Origin: UBA11373 sp035291545
Lineage (GTDB): Bacteria; Actinomycetota; Acidimicrobiia; Spongiisociales; UBA11373
Reading direction: 5' to 3'
Length of the DNA stretch: 38,183 nt
Assembly: GCA_035291545.1 (NCBI GenBank)
Contig: DATDRW010000034.1
Span: forward strand, 1 to 38,183
Position numbers and translations under genes: made by a program. The notes under the pieces are model-generated. The model did no database searches and was not told where the DNA came from. It worked only from the letters and a program-made list of their open reading frames with translations. Each line of letters begins with the position of its first letter. Position 1 is the first letter of the stretch. Below, piece by piece: positions 31,525-38,183 of this stretch.

Positions 31525-32889
31525 GTGAAACACGCAAGCAAAGTGATCTGGCTGCTACTCGTAATGGCTTTGGTGGCGGCCGCGTGCGGCGACGACTCGA
31601 CGACCACGACGACGGCTGCATCGACTACCACCGCAGCTCCGGTGACCACCCAGGCGGCGACTACCACCGCAGCTCCGGTGAGCTCGGTACAAGAGATTAG
31701 GATCGGCCTGCTCTTCCCCTACACCGGGTCGTTCGGCTTCCTGGGCACTGAGCAGGCGAACGGCGTGAAACTGGTCCTCGAGGCGGCGAATATCACCGGC
31801 GGCATCGCCGGTGTTCCGATCATCATCATCGAGGCCGACTCGCAGAGCGATCCGGCGATCGGAGCCACCGAGGCACAGCGCCTCATCGACCAGGACCATG
31901 TAGACATCATCATCGGTTCCTACTCGTCGGGCATCTCGGCCTCGGCGAGTCCCGTTGCTGAGCGGAATGGCGTCATCTTCTGGGAGGTCGGCGCCGTCGC
32001 AGACAACCTGAGCCAGCAGGGGTACAAGTACTACCTACGCACCGTTGGTAACGCAGCGTCCTACGGCGCCGCCAATCTGGACTTCGTCGAGAACTTCGTT
32101 GCGCCACAAATGGGCATTGCACCCGAAGACGTGCGCATCGCGATTGTCAATGAGAACGGTGCATTCGGCACCAGCGTGGGCGATGGAATCGAGAACCAGG
32201 CAGCCGCCAGGGGGTACGACGTCGTCATCCGCGAGTCGTACGACGACAGGTCGCCCGACATGACGCCGGTTGTGCTTCGTGTCAAGAACGCTGCGCCCGA
32301 CGTGCTGTTCATCGTTCCGCTCCCGGCCTCCACGAAGCTCTTCTGGGAGGCGGCGAGGGAACAGGACTTCAACGTCCTGGCGGTCGTCGGATCAGCCGGG
32401 TTTGGGTCCAGCTCCTTCCCGGACACGTTTGGTGCCGCCGGTGTCGAGGGTGCGATGGACGTCGAGGCGCCATCGATCGCCTTCATGGACACCACCGGGC
32501 TCCAAGCAGACGTGAGCGCTGTGTTCCAGCAGTACCTGGCCCAGTACCAGGCGGAATACGGGCGACCATGTCTCGTGCACTGCGGTGATGGGATGGGAAG
32601 CGCCTATGTACTCGTGAGTGATGTGCTGCCACGAGCGATCACCGAATTCGACAGCGTCGACGCAGACTCGATTCGTGCGGCCGCCGACGCCACCGATATC
32701 CCGGTTGGCGGGACACTGCAGGGCTTCGGTGTGAAGTTCGCTGCGGTGGGAGAGCCGAATGCCGGTGACAACACCAGGGCATTCTCCGTGATCATGCAAT
32801 GGCGTGATGGGAACCTCGTTACCGTCTGGCCGGCATCGCTGGCCGTGATGGAGCCGACGTTCCCGTTGCCGCCGTGGTCTGAGCGGTAG
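31525..32889 (+). CDS. Substrate-binding lipoprotein of a HAAT (Liv-type) ABC importer
   Basis: 454 residues. A lipobox (LVAAAC, Cys21) is followed by a long Thr/Ala linker (TTTTTAASTTTAAPVTT...), then a type I periplasmic-binding fold: IRIGLLFPYTGSFGFLGTEQANGVKLVLEAANITGGIAG, DIIIGSYSSGISASASPVAERNGVIFWEVGA (ligand loop) and VRIAIVNENGAFGTS. Proteins of this family bind branched amino acids, amides or aromatic and aliphatic acids; the ligand here is not readable. The GTG start has GGGAG 7-8 nt upstream. The linker contains an exact 24-bp direct repeat with a 36-bp step. A strong hairpin separates it from the permease genes, which would fit high expression of this component. Confidence 0.95.
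   Translation: MKHASKVIWLLLVMALVAAACGDDSTTTTTAASTTTAAPVTTQAATTTAAPVSSVQEIRIGLLFPYTGSFGFLGTEQANGVKLVLEAANITGGIAGVPIIIIEADSQSDPAIGATEAQRLIDQDHVDIIIGSYSSGISASASPVAERNGVIFWEVGAVADNLSQQGYKYYLRTVGNAASYGAANLDFVENFVAPQMGIAPEDVRIAIVNENGAFGTSVGDGIENQAAARGYDVVIRESYDDRSPDMTPVVLRVKNAAPDVLFIVPLPASTKLFWEAAREQDFNVLAVVGSAGFGSSSFPDTFGAAGVEGAMDVEAPSIAFMDTTGLQADVSAVFQQYLAQYQAEYGRPCLVHCGDGMGSAYVLVSDVLPRAITEFDSVDADSIRAAADATDIPVGGTLQGFGVKFAAVGEPNAGDNTRAFSVIMQWRDGNLVTVWPASLAVMEPTFPLPPWSER
31622..31681 (+). repeat. 24-bp direct repeat in the lipoprotein linker
   Basis: Two exact 24-bp copies at 31622-31645 and 31658-31681, separated by a 36-bp step, encoding TTTAAPV twice. The step is a multiple of three, so gain or loss of a copy would keep the frame and change linker length. 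Confidence 0.8.
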
Positions 32890-32914
32890 ATCCGGGAGTA
32901 AAGGGAAGATGAGT

Positions 32915-32952
32915 AAGGGGGTGAGCCAGGTCGTAACCTGGCTCACCCCCTT
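32915..32952 (+). terminator. Perfect 16-bp-stem hairpin between binding protein and permease
   Basis: AAGGGGGTGAGCCAGG, a 6-nt loop, then its exact reverse complement, starting 25 bp after the stop of the binding-protein gene. No T-run follows. It may end or slow transcription, or protect the 3' end of a processed message, and so raise the ratio of binding protein to membrane components. The permease begins 29 bp later. Confidence 0.7.
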
Positions 32953-32954
32953 GC

Positions 32955-32968
32955 GTTGAGTCGACAAC
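32955..32968. promoter_or_regulatory. Third GTCGAC-centred palindrome
   Basis: An interrupted palindrome with GTTG and CAAC ends around GTCGAC, directly after the hairpin and 14 bp before the permease start. It resembles operators 1 and 2, but GTCGAC is frequent in this genome, so it may be chance. Confidence 0.3.
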
Positions 32969-32981
32969 GAGGGTAGGCACG

Positions 32982-33848
32982 GTGTTCAGAGCGGCCTTGG
33001 CTAGCGGAATATTCCTCGGGTCGATCTACGCGATGGTGGCTTCCGGCCTGAACCTGATCTTCGGCGTGGTCAAGATCATCAACTTCGCTCACGGAGCTTT
33101 GCTGGCCCTCGGCATGTACATGGCGTATTTCCTCATAACGCTCGCCGGATTCGACCCATACCTGACGCTTCCCGTCGTTGTCGTCGCCATGTTCCTGGTT
33201 GGGTGGGCGATCCAGAGCGGGATCATCAACCGGATCATGGACTCCGACCGAACGAGCCAGCTTCTCATCACCTTCGGGCTGGCGCTCATGGTGCAGAACG
33301 GCGCCATCATGCTGTGGGGGCACGAGTACCGATCGGCCACTGTTCCCTACGCGCGGAAAGTCTTCGACATCCTGGGTATCCGGTTCTCGTTCGCCGCCCT
33401 GCTGGCACTCACCGGGTCGGCGATTTCGCTCGTGCTGCTCTACCTGTTTCTGCACCGCACCCGCACCGGCACCGCGATTCGTGCGGTCAGCCAACAGCCG
33501 GATTCCGCCGCGCTGGCGGGTATCAATGTGAAGTCGATCTACGGGATAGCGTTCGGAGTGGGCTCGGCGATGGTCGGCGTAGCCGCGGTCTTCATGGTTC
33601 CGATCTACTTCGTGCAACCGAGCGTCGGCGATCCATTCGTGCTCATGGCGTTCATCACGGTGGTACTGGGCGGTCTCGGCAGCGTCTGGGGAGCGGCCGC
33701 GGCAGGCATGATGCTCGGGGTGATCCAGAACCTCTTCGCCACGATGGTGAACGTCGAGATGGCTCCGACATTCGTCTTCCTCGTGTTCATGGTCATCATG
33801 TTCTTCCGACCTTACGGGCTGTTCGGACGGACAGAGAGGATCTCCTGA
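32982..33848 (+). CDS. LivH-type ABC permease
   Basis: 288 residues with about eight membrane segments. It begins with the family pattern GIFLGSIYAMVASGLNLIFGVVKIINFAHGALLALGMY. The cytoplasmic coupling loop is GTAIRAVSQQPDSAALAGINV, and the end is VLGGLGSVWGAAAAGMMLGVIQNL followed by MFFRPYGLFG. It forms half of the membrane channel with the LivM-type protein. The GTG start has a GAGG about 11 nt upstream. It is separated from the LivM gene by 3 bp. Confidence 0.95.
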   Translation: MFRAALASGIFLGSIYAMVASGLNLIFGVVKIINFAHGALLALGMYMAYFLITLAGFDPYLTLPVVVVAMFLVGWAIQSGIINRIMDSDRTSQLLITFGLALMVQNGAIMLWGHEYRSATVPYARKVFDILGIRFSFAALLALTGSAISLVLLYLFLHRTRTGTAIRAVSQQPDSAALAGINVKSIYGIAFGVGSAMVGVAAVFMVPIYFVQPSVGDPFVLMAFITVVLGGLGSVWGAAAAGMMLGVIQNLFATMVNVEMAPTFVFLVFMVIMFFRPYGLFGRTERIS

Positions 33849-33851
33849 ACG

Positions 33852-34886
33852 ATGCGGGCCACGCGATCGACAGAGCAGGGCGAGAGCGCCCGCCTCCCGT
33901 CCGGCATCGGTGCCGCACCGCTCTCGTTCCGAGTGGCAAGCGTCGTGATCCTGCTCGGCCTCGTCATCTTCGCCATTCCGGATTCCATTCCCTTCTACTA
34001 CAAGCAGGTGGGAATCCTCATCTTCTGGTTCGCCTCGCTCGGAACCGCATGGACGATTTCCTGCGGCTACGGAGGCATGTTCTCCATCGGGAACGCGGCA
34101 TTCGTCGGTACCGGCGCGTATACGTCGACGTTGCTGTTTCTGCACTTCCAGATCTCACCGTGGTTGGGCATGGTGGTCGGGATGGCGCTCGCCGCCCTTT
34201 TGGCCGCCGGGGTCGGCTATCCGGCGTTCCGGTTCGGTCTGCGCGGTGACTACTTCGCGCTCATCACCATTGCGTTCTCCGGAATCGTGTACGAGTTGGT
34301 CAACGGCGCCAGCGGAATCACGGGTGGCGGCCAGGGCAAGCCCATCCGGGTGCTGGGCGACCGACCGTGGCTCTTCCAGTTCACCGACCGCAGGATCTAC
34401 TACTACATCGCGATGGCGATGTGGTTGCTGACGGTGGTGGTGGCCTACCGGATTCGCCACTCGCGCCTTGGATACAAGTTGCTGGCGATTCGAGATGACG
34501 AGCCCGCCGCCGCCCGGGCCGGAATCAACGGCACCACGGTGAAGCTCGTCGGCTTCGTCATCACCGCTGCGATCACCGCCGCTCTGGGGACCTTCTATGC
34601 GCAGTTGATCTTGTTCATCGACCCCGGTTCGGTGCTGGCGCTGGATCTGTCCGTCACCTTGATTCTGATGGCAGTGCTCGGCGGCATGGCCAGCTATCTC
34701 GGTGCCACCGTCGGGGCATTCATCTTGGTGCCGCTGTCGCAATGGCTCGCCGCGAACACCGCCGTCGCCGGCGCCGACCTCTTCGCCAACGGTCTCATCC
34801 TGGTCCTGCTGATGTTGTACATGCCCCATGGGATCCTCGGTCTCCTGAGGAACTCGCCTCGTTGGCGAAGGGTGGTTGGATGGTGA
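33852..34886 (+). CDS. LivM-type ABC permease
   Basis: 344 residues. A 25-residue cytoplasmic N-terminus precedes about ten membrane segments; WTISCGYGGMFSIGNAAFVGTGAYTSTLL is the conserved first block, GYKLLAIRDDEPAAARAGINGTTVKLVGFVITA the coupling loop, and LMLYMPHGILGLL the end. It pairs with the LivH-type permease. The ATG start has GAGAGGA about 10 nt upstream. The LivG-type ATPase gene follows after 37 bp. Confidence 0.95.
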   Translation: MRATRSTEQGESARLPSGIGAAPLSFRVASVVILLGLVIFAIPDSIPFYYKQVGILIFWFASLGTAWTISCGYGGMFSIGNAAFVGTGAYTSTLLFLHFQISPWLGMVVGMALAALLAAGVGYPAFRFGLRGDYFALITIAFSGIVYELVNGASGITGGGQGKPIRVLGDRPWLFQFTDRRIYYYIAMAMWLLTVVVAYRIRHSRLGYKLLAIRDDEPAAARAGINGTTVKLVGFVITAAITAALGTFYAQLILFIDPGSVLALDLSVTLILMAVLGGMASYLGATVGAFILVPLSQWLAANTAVAGADLFANGLILVLLMLYMPHGILGLLRNSPRWRRVVGW

Positions 34887-34923
34887 TGGCGGGGGTTCAC
34901 CGTTTCGAGAAGGCGATGGTCCG

Positions 34924-35631
34924 GTGACGGCCATGCTCTCGATTCGTGGCATCGACAAGCGCTTCGGCGCGTTGCCGGTGCTGACCGATGCGACGTTCGA
35001 CGTCGCCGAGGGTTCGATAACCGGTCTGATCGGTCCCAATGGTTCCGGCAAGACCACCCTGTTCGACATCATCACGGGCTACCGGGCACCCGACGGGGGG
35101 TCCGTTCTGTTCGCCGGATCGGAGATCATCGGTCTCAAGCCGTACCAGCTCGCACGGCGCGGCCTGATCCGCACCTTCCAGCTCACCCGCGTCTTCAAGG
35201 GCCTGACGGTCCTCGAGAACCTGCTCGTCTGCGACGTCAGCCCAACTGCCGAAGAGGCTTCCGACCGGGCACTCGAGATGCTGGATTTCGTTCGCCTCAC
35301 TGCGCTCGCCGATCGAGAAGCAGCGGCGCTGTCGTACGGTCAGCAGAAGCTCCTCGAGATCGCCCAGGTGCTCATGCTCGATCCGTCGATGTTGCTGCTC
35401 GATGAGCCAATGGCGGGCATCAACCCGGGCCTGGCCGATCAGATCATCGAGCATCTCCAGGCGCTTCGGGCAGGAGGCAAGACGTTGCTGCTGATCGAGC
35501 ACAACCTCTCGGTCATCACCACGTTGTGCGACAAGCTCCTCGTGCTCAATGCGGGCAGTATCATCGCCGAAGGGCGCCCGGAGGAAGTCATCAAAGACCG
35601 CAACGTGCGAGAGGCGTTCCTTGGTAGTTAG
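34924..35631 (+). CDS. LivG-type ABC transporter ATPase
   Basis: 235 residues. Walker A GPNGSGKTT, Q loop near TFQLTRVFKGLTVLENLLV, a signature in the less common form LSYGQQKLLEIAQ (as in LivG proteins), Walker B MLLLDEPMAGINP and the switch His in LLIEHNLSV. It powers the importer with the LivF-type ATPase. I prefer the GTG at 34924, which has AAGG about 10 nt upstream, to the ATG three codons later. Its last 11 bp overlap the next gene. Confidence 0.95.
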   Translation: MTAMLSIRGIDKRFGALPVLTDATFDVAEGSITGLIGPNGSGKTTLFDIITGYRAPDGGSVLFAGSEIIGLKPYQLARRGLIRTFQLTRVFKGLTVLENLLVCDVSPTAEEASDRALEMLDFVRLTALADREAAALSYGQQKLLEIAQVLMLDPSMLLLDEPMAGINPGLADQIIEHLQALRAGGKTLLLIEHNLSVITTLCDKLLVLNAGSIIAEGRPEEVIKDRNVREAFLGS

Positions 35632-36382
35632 TCCTGCACCGCCTGCTGACGGCAACCCGATCCTTCAGACGCGGGGCCTGGTGTCCGGGTACGGAAGGGT
35701 CGAGACGCTGCACGGCATCGATGTCGACGTGCCGGCGCGGGGAATCACGACGATCGTCGGACCGAACGGTTCCGGGAAGAGCACGTTACTCAAGTCCGTC
35801 GTGGGCCTCCTCCGTCCGTGGGAGGGCGATGTGCTGTTCGACGGGCGGCAGGTCGGCGGCAAGGCGGTTCACAAGCTGGTCCGCGAGGGCCTCTGTCTTG
35901 TACCCCAGGGACGGGTGGTGTTCCCCAACCTGACCGTCGAGGAGAACCTGCGGATCAGTGGCTTCACCCTGCGGGACGAACGCGTCCTCAACGAGCGCCT
36001 CGAGGCGGCGTTCGAGTTCTTCCCGTCCCTGGTCCAGCGGCGGCGCTACCTCGCCAACAACCTGTCGGGCGGGGAGCAGACCATGCTCGCGCTGGGCAAG
36101 GCCATCATGCTCAGTCCCCGGCTCCTCCTGCTCGACGAACCCTCGCTCGGGCTCTCTCCCAAGAACATGGACATGGTCTTCGCGCATGTGGTGTCCCTCG
36201 CCGAGCGGGGCATGCCGATCCTCATCGTCGAACAGAACGTGCGCAAGGGCCTGTCGGTCGCCGATCACGCCATCGTGCTCGTGCTGGGAGTCGTTCGATT
36301 TGAGGGGCGTCCGGATGAGTTGGAGTCAAAGGTCGACCTTGCAAGGCTGTTCCTGGAACTGGATGAGGAGGGGGTGTCGTGA
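35621..36382 (+). CDS. LivF-type ABC transporter ATPase
   Basis: 253 residues. Walker A GPNGSGKST, LVPQGRVVFPNLTVEENLRI (the family Q-loop region), signature LSGGEQTMLALGKA, Walker B LLLLDEPSLGLSP and the switch His region ending PILIVEQNVRKGL. In this gene LSGGEQTMLALGKA stands where LivF usually has LSGGEQQMLAIGRA. The TTG start at 35621 is supported by GAGG 6 nt upstream and overlaps the LivG-type gene by 11 bp. The stop overlaps the PrpF-family start by 4 bp (GTGA), tying enzyme and transporter into one operon. Confidence 0.94.
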   Translation: MVVSPAPPADGNPILQTRGLVSGYGRVETLHGIDVDVPARGITTIVGPNGSGKSTLLKSVVGLLRPWEGDVLFDGRQVGGKAVHKLVREGLCLVPQGRVVFPNLTVEENLRISGFTLRDERVLNERLEAAFEFFPSLVQRRRYLANNLSGGEQTMLALGKAIMLSPRLLLLDEPSLGLSPKNMDMVFAHVVSLAERGMPILIVEQNVRKGLSVADHAIVLVLGVVRFEGRPDELESKVDLARLFLELDEEGVS

Positions 36383-37647
36383 CGACGGCCAATCTGCCCA
36401 ACAGTGCGGTTGAACCCCGACCTCTGGCGGGAACTCGGGCGATCCCGTGCACGATCATGCGCGGCGGGACCAGTCGAGGGGTGTTCTTCCATGCCGAGGA
36501 TCTGCCCCAGAACCGGCCCGTGGTCGAGGCGATGCTCCTGAACGTCTTCGGCAGCCCCGATGTCCGCCAGATCAGCGGTCTGGGGGGTGCGAGTTCCCAG
36601 ACGAGCAAGGCGGCCATCATCAGCCGATCGGTCAGGGACGACGCGGACGTGGACTACACCTTCGCGCAGGTGAGCGTCGACCAACCGGTGATCGACTGGG
36701 GCGGCAACTGCGGGAACATGTCATCCGCCGTCGGCCCGTTTGCCATCAATGAAGGTCTCGTGTCGGTGTTGGGCGACGTCGGGTCGGTGAGAATCTTCAA
36801 CACGAATACCGGCAAGATCATCGTTGCCCAGGTCCCTCTGGTCGATGGTCAAGCCGCACCCGCGGGTGACTTCGGCATTCCCGGAGTGCCGGGAACAGCC
36901 GCCCGCATCCGTCTCGAGTTCCTCGACCCGGGCGGTTCGCAGAGCGGCAACCTGCTCCCCACGTCGAGGCCGCGAGACTCCGTGACCCTCGCCGATGGCC
37001 GACGGCTCACCGTGTCGGTCGTCGATGCCGGAAACCCGGTGGTATTCCTCAGCGCCGCAGAGATCGGCCTGCGGGGAACGGAGTTGCCGACGGAGATCGA
37101 AGCGAACGAGGAGGCGACCCGTGCGCTCGAGGAGGCCCGGGGAATCGTGGCATCGTGGCTGGGTATCGTCTCCGACCCGGGTGACGCGACCCGGCTCAGC
37201 CCGGGTCTACCCAAGGTCGGGTTCGTCGCGCCCCCGGCGACTTACCAGAGTTCGATAGGTGAGAGAATCCCGGCGGAGAGCATGGACCTTGTGGGGCGTC
37301 TCATGTCGATGCAGACCGCCCATCGGTCCTACATGGTTACCGGAGCCATCTGCACCGCAGCCGCAGCCGTGGTCGAGGGCACCCTGGTCCATGAAGTGAC
37401 CCGCAAAACGGCAACCGACACACCCACGGAACGGACCGTGCGGATCGGCCATCCCTACGGAGTGCTGGAAACGGACGTACGGGCCTCCGGTGGTCCCCGC
37501 GAACCACGAATCCTCAGTGTCACCGTTGATCGCACCGCTCGCTACATCATGCGGGGGTTCGTGTACGTCCCTGAGCGGGTCTTCGCGGAATCCCCGCCGC
37601 CATCTGCCACTCGGCCGTCGAGTGCGGGCTCGGCGTGGTCTGGGTGA
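36379..37647 (+). CDS. PrpF-family isomerase, 3' end fused to foreign sequence
   Basis: 422 codons, of which about 405 belong to the family. PrpF proteins have the diaminopimelate-epimerase fold and move a proton or double bond in unsaturated acids: methylaconitate isomerase, 4-oxalomesaconate tautomerase, methylitaconate isomerase. PCTIMRGGTSRGVFF near the N-terminus, DWGGNCGNMSSAVGPFA with the catalytic-type Cys111, and the C-terminal HPYGVLETDV and TARYIMRGFVYVPERVF are all present. After VFAE (about 37590) the sequence turns into low-complexity residues and stops, while another frame becomes a ThDP-enzyme sequence. The GTG start overlaps the LivF-type stop by 4 bp. The core enzyme is probably active, since only the last few residues are replaced. 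Confidence 0.9.
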   Translation: MTTANLPNSAVEPRPLAGTRAIPCTIMRGGTSRGVFFHAEDLPQNRPVVEAMLLNVFGSPDVRQISGLGGASSQTSKAAIISRSVRDDADVDYTFAQVSVDQPVIDWGGNCGNMSSAVGPFAINEGLVSVLGDVGSVRIFNTNTGKIIVAQVPLVDGQAAPAGDFGIPGVPGTAARIRLEFLDPGGSQSGNLLPTSRPRDSVTLADGRRLTVSVVDAGNPVVFLSAAEIGLRGTELPTEIEANEEATRALEEARGIVASWLGIVSDPGDATRLSPGLPKVGFVAPPATYQSSIGERIPAESMDLVGRLMSMQTAHRSYMVTGAICTAAAAVVEGTLVHEVTRKTATDTPTERTVRIGHPYGVLETDVRASGGPREPRILSVTVDRTARYIMRGFVYVPERVFAESPPPSATRPSSAGSAWSG

Positions 37648-38033
37648 TCTGGAACAACCGTGGTTACGGCTCCATCCACGGCCAGCAGGCGGCCTTCTTC
37701 AGGTCGGATCGCGAGCTGGGCACCCGCTTTCGGAAAGTAGACACCGGCGAACTCCACAGTGCCGACATGGTTGCCCTCGGTCGGTCCATGGGAGCCGACG
37801 CCGAGCGGGTCGGCCGGCCGGGAGACGTGGCCGACCGGGTCGAGACCGCCCCGGCGTCCGGCCGCCCCACCGTCATCGAGGTTCGCATCGACGGCGGACC
37901 CCAGCCGTCGACCGGGAGTTGGGAGCTTCCTCCGCAGCTACCGCTCATACCAGGATTCGGATGGAATCACGACCGTGACGAGGGCCTCGAGCGAGAGGGA
38001 GTCAGGAAGCTCTTCAGGGAGACGCAGCCGTGA
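37587..38033 (+). pseudogene. C-terminal fragment of a second ThDP-dependent enzyme
   Basis: From GIPAAICHSAVECGL onward this frame encodes the end of an acetolactate-synthase-like PP domain: VVWVIWNNRGYGSIHGQQAAFF holds the NN of the ThDP motif, then a Rossmann-like end with PTVIEVRIDGG. The GDG half of the motif and the whole Pyr and central domains (about 400 residues) are missing. A GTG at 37635 could start a 132-residue product but it would lack the cofactor site. It differs in sequence from the complete ThDP enzyme of the locus, so it is not a copy of that gene. A deletion that joined a PrpF gene to this gene, or an assembly join, explains the arrangement. Confidence 0.8.
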
Positions 38034-38070
38034 GCGCGGGCTTCCACGACCGGTGGAAAGGAATCTGAGG

Positions 38071-38183
38071 ATGAGCGGAAAGCTCGATGAACGCTACGAC
38101 GTCGTGGTCGTCGGTGCAGGGAATGCCGGGCTGTGTGCAGCACTCGCCGCCCTCGACCGAGGGGTGCGGGTGCTGGTGCTCGA
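38071..38183 (+). CDS. FAD-dependent dehydrogenase, 5' part only
   Basis: The first 37 codons, running off the window. The sequence DVVVVGAGNAGLCAALAALDRGVRVLVLE is the FAD-binding beta-alpha-beta unit with GxGxxG, followed by the acidic residue at the end of strand 2. The variant GAGNAGLCAALAA is like the fumarate-reductase/ketosteroid-dehydrogenase-type flavoproteins, including the tricarballylate dehydrogenase TcuA. The ATG has AAGGA about 8 nt upstream. It follows the ThDP fragment by 37 bp on the same strand and is probably part of the operon. The substrate cannot be decided from the N-terminus. Confidence 0.8.
   Translation, partial: MSGKLDERYDVVVVGAGNAGLCAALAALDRGVRVLVL

Noticed and set aside
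31437..31700. An 87-codon open frame in the leader of the binding-protein gene
   Set aside because: It runs into the lipoprotein gene in another frame, where its residues are just a shifted reading of the Thr-rich linker.
37635..38033. A separate 132-residue ThDP-binding protein
   Set aside because: It holds only the NN half of the cofactor motif and no Glu-containing Pyr domain, and the homology starts before any start codon, so it is a fragment.

Overview
The window looks like chromosome of a high-GC actinobacterium, plausibly of the Acidimicrobiia type. The reasons are very GC-rich third codon positions, many GTG and TTG starts, enzymes of the F420 cofactor world (an LLM-family oxidoreductase and the tail of a deazaflavin-dependent reductase), lipoproteins whose lipobox is followed by long threonine-rich linkers, and many genes whose start lies 6-8 nt after a TAnnnT -10 box, as in leaderless transcripts. 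The assignment is by inference; no rRNA or tRNA gene is visible.

Bases 1-25.8 kb are a mosaic of short, mostly unrelated transcription units. They hold a DinB-like protein, an RtcB RNA ligase, a lone SufB, a small Rossmann protein, a translation factor IF-1, a sensor histidine kinase, an archaeal-type GAPDH-like dehydrogenase, a zinc alcohol dehydrogenase with a GNAT enzyme, a PQQ-like beta-propeller, an M3 oligopeptidase, an FAD amine oxidase, an M20 peptidase with an LLM oxidoreductase, a cell-envelope group (peptidoglycan-binding lipoprotein, 41-residue zinc ribbon, L,D-transpeptidase, CWB2-like lipoprotein), a class V aminotransferase, a DMT exporter, a DEAD-box helicase, a Rieske protein and an MFS transporter. 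Four intergenic spacers in this part carry arrays with an exact 7-bp period, but each uses a different heptamer.

Bases 26.0-38.2 kb form one catabolic locus that begins beside the truncated tail of a deazaflavin-dependent reductase. A FadR-type GntR regulator sits in the middle. To its left, on the minus strand, run a ThDP-dependent decarboxylase-like enzyme, an aldehyde dehydrogenase and an isocitrate-lyase/PEP-mutase family lyase. To its right, on the plus strand, run a complete branched-chain-type (HAAT) ABC importer, a PrpF-family isomerase, a broken ThDP-enzyme fragment and the start of an FAD dehydrogenase that leaves the window. The regulator's spacer holds two divergent promoters, each with a TGTCGACA-like operator between its -35 and -10 boxes.

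My reading is that the locus imports an organic acid, probably a branched di- or tricarboxylate, then oxidises and isomerises it, cleaves it by a retro-aldol step, decarboxylates a 2-oxo acid and oxidises the resulting aldehyde. The substrate is not determined by the sequence. This locus is the best candidate in the window for an undescribed system.
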